From: Roseovarius albus
Lineage (GTDB): Bacteria; Pseudomonadota; Alphaproteobacteria; Rhodobacterales; Rhodobacteraceae
DNA: 64,000 nucleotides
Direction of reading: 5' to 3'
NCBI RefSeq assembly: GCF_900172335.1
Contig: NZ_FWFX01000005.1
Coordinates: 242,659 to 306,658 of the forward strand
Made by a program: the position numbers and the translations under genes. Positions within the stretch are counted from its first letter, which is position 1, and the number at the start of each line of letters is the position of its first letter. The notes under the pieces were generated by a model. It had not been told where the DNA came from, made no database searches, and saw only the letters and a list, made by a program, of their open reading frames with translations. Positions 63,061-64,000 of this stretch are shown piece after piece.

Positions 63061-63450
63061 ATGCCTACCGCCCAAGAGATTGATTGCGCCATGGGGAAGA
63101 TCATCAGATACCACCGTCGCGCAGCGGACCTTACACAAAGTGACCTCGGAAGCGCATCAGGGGTCAAATTCCAACAAGTTCAGAAGTATGAAACTGGAGC
63201 GAACAGAATCTCGATCAGCCGTCTTTTTGCGATAGCGCGGGCGTTACAGGTTACGCCTGTGGAACTTATCGCGTTGGTGCAAGAAGACATCGGCTATGAT
63301 GGAGATGCCTCACGCGCGGAGCATCTGAAGTGCCTCGAGCTTTTATCCAACAAAAGTGCGCGCGCTTTGCGGAACGGCATTACTAACCTGAACAACCCTG
63401 CAATTCATGATGCTTTGGTGAAACTGATTACTGAACTGCAAGAGGGCTGA
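63061..63450 (+). CDS. XRE-family helix-turn-helix regulator
   Basis: 129 residues from the ATG at 63061, with GGAG at 63050-63053; an ATG at 63034 would overlap that site. A lambda-repressor-like helix-turn-helix fills residues 5-65 (IIRYHRRAADLTQSDLGSASGVKFQQVQKYETGANRISISRLFAIARAL in outline). The C-terminal 60 residues are helical and unassigned. Such small XRE proteins are common in Rhodobacterales and no target is evident. Single gene between non-coding stretches. Confidence 0.82.
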   Translation: MPTAQEIDCAMGKIIRYHRRAADLTQSDLGSASGVKFQQVQKYETGANRISISRLFAIARALQVTPVELIALVQEDIGYDGDASRAEHLKCLELLSNKSARALRNGITNLNNPAIHDALVKLITELQEG

Positions 63451-63941
63451 CCGGCAGCTCAATGCGCAACCCGTGGCGTGCCCTCTAATCCAGATGAGAC
63501 CCTGCTTTACTTTAGAGGGGAACCCTGTGGCTCTCATATATATGGTGCAGGACGATGAACCAATCTGGCATCCAAATGATGAAGCGCTAACACGTTCTTG
63601 TTTGTATTGCTGCAGTAGCGATGCCGAATTCAAAGTGCATTTGATGCTAGTTGAACGCTATCCGGTGAGGGTTAATCAATCATTAACGCGATTCACTTAG
63701 GGCGATTCCTCATCAACTGTCGCAATTCAGACAGGTCTCCTTCTGAATCTTTAGGTGAGTCTGTGTGTAAATTGGTGGATAAGTGGTGATTTGGGCCTAG
63801 ATGTAGTGTTCGGACTGAAAGCAGGGGGGTTCGTATTGACGTTGGCGGCGTTATATTTCGGAGGAAACCCATACTATCCAATTGATATTGTTTTATTTTT
63901 TATAAAAGGTGAGTTTTTGAGTATTTTTTATAAAAAAGGGG
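63451..63941. other. Non-coding stretch before the putative rrn promoter
   Basis: I find no supportable gene here. It holds an inverted repeat (CCCTCTAA at 63481-63488 with TTAGAGGG at 63512-63519, 23-nt loop) that may end the XRE transcript. From about 63885 on it becomes AT-rich with TTTTATTTTTTATAAAA-like runs, which could act as an UP element. Confidence 0.6.
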
Positions 63942-63970
63942 TTGCGGGTTTTGGTGGGTAAGCATAGAAC
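63942..63970 (+). promoter_or_regulatory. Putative ribosomal RNA operon promoter
   Basis: TTGCGG (63942-63947) and TAGAAC (63965-63970) are 17 bp apart, preceded by AT-rich UP-element-like sequence and followed by CCCCCTTCACCGGCGGCGC, which resembles the leader start of Rhodobacterales rrn operons. The 16S gene itself would be beyond the right edge, so this is inference. Confidence 0.5.
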
Positions 63971-64000
63971 CCCCTTCACCGGCGGCGCTGAGGCGCACAA

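Noticed and set aside
63473..63700. Short plus-strand open frame of 75 codons after the XRE gene
   Set aside because: GTG start without ribosome-binding site, no recognisable domain, and Cys-rich low-complexity composition; it covers a non-coding inverted repeat.
63760..63790. DnaA box and possible origin (CTTATCCACC on the minus strand)
   Set aside because: A single imperfect box with no cluster, no dnaA or parAB nearby.
63755..63961. Short plus-strand open frame of 68 codons at the right edge
   Set aside because: It spans the AT-rich tract and the putative rrn promoter; hydrophobic codons come from T-runs.

Overview
The window reads as a chromosomal segment of an alphaproteobacterium of the order Rhodobacterales, most likely the Roseobacter group. 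Support comes from an RpoHII-type heat-shock sigma factor, a TMAO uptake and demethylation operon of the marine roseobacter type, a GT14 glycosyltransferase next to a sulfotransferase, a reductive pyrimidine catabolism cluster with PreT/PreA, and a moderately GC-rich composition with dense, translationally coupled operons. I see no phage, transposon, CRISPR array or tRNA. The right edge appears to run into the promoter of a ribosomal RNA operon.

Layout. 1-2.8 kb: a LacI-regulated minus-strand operon (M29/NicX-like metalloenzyme, AhpD/CMD-fold protein cut by the edge) with a perfect 18-bp LacI-type operator. 2.9-5.9 kb: HIT protein, GT14-like glycosyltransferase, divergent sulfotransferase. 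5.9-10.7 kb: a stand-alone Lrp/AsnC ligand-binding domain followed by a complete HAAT/Liv-type ABC importer. 10.8-14.5 kb: an FAD oxidoreductase and a Cu(I)-type P1B ATPase. 14.7-23.3 kb: core metabolism (rpe, M20 peptidase, GST, cobC-like/cobU, rpoH2, ChaN-like, coaBC, dut, E1-like ThiF/MoeB). 23.3-30.9 kb: tmoX-tmoW-tmoV-tdm with a divergent LysR gene. 30.9-34.9 kb: 2OG-Fe(II) oxygenase, truncated hemoglobin, tex. 35.0-45.4 kb: pyrimidine degradation (NMT1-type ABC importer, dihydropyrimidinase, N-carbamoyl hydrolase, two RutR-like regulators, PreA, PreT). 45.6-54.7 kb: two SDRs, then a tightly coupled operon of a TPP enzyme, HyuA, HyuB, a uronate-dehydrogenase-like protein and an FAD oxidase of unknown substrate. 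54.7-59.6 kb: a MerR gene, then a TetR-led operon resembling the arginine transaminase pathway (AruH-like, AruI-like) plus a DDAH-family hydrolase. 59.6-62.8 kb: LysR, a divergent EgtD-family methyltransferase lacking the usual histidine-binding residues, and an MFS transporter. 63.1-64.0 kb: an XRE regulator, AT-rich non-coding DNA and the putative rrn promoter.

How it fits together. Much of the window is organic-nitrogen scavenging: branched-chain amino acid or amide uptake, TMAO to dimethylamine and formaldehyde, pyrimidines to beta-amino acids, and arginine or methylarginine catabolism. Two separate enzymes (Tdm and the DDAH-family protein) could both release dimethylamine. Several regulators sit beside palindromes of the size and shape expected for their family: LacI at 1757, LysR at 29902 and 60496, RutR-like at 41311, 41340 and 45418, TetR at 55304. 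An extracytoplasmic sigma-E-like promoter precedes rpoH2. The best candidates for undescribed biology are the 47.3-54.7 kb catabolic operon, the AruH-AruI-DDAH operon and the EgtD-like/MFS/LysR unit.
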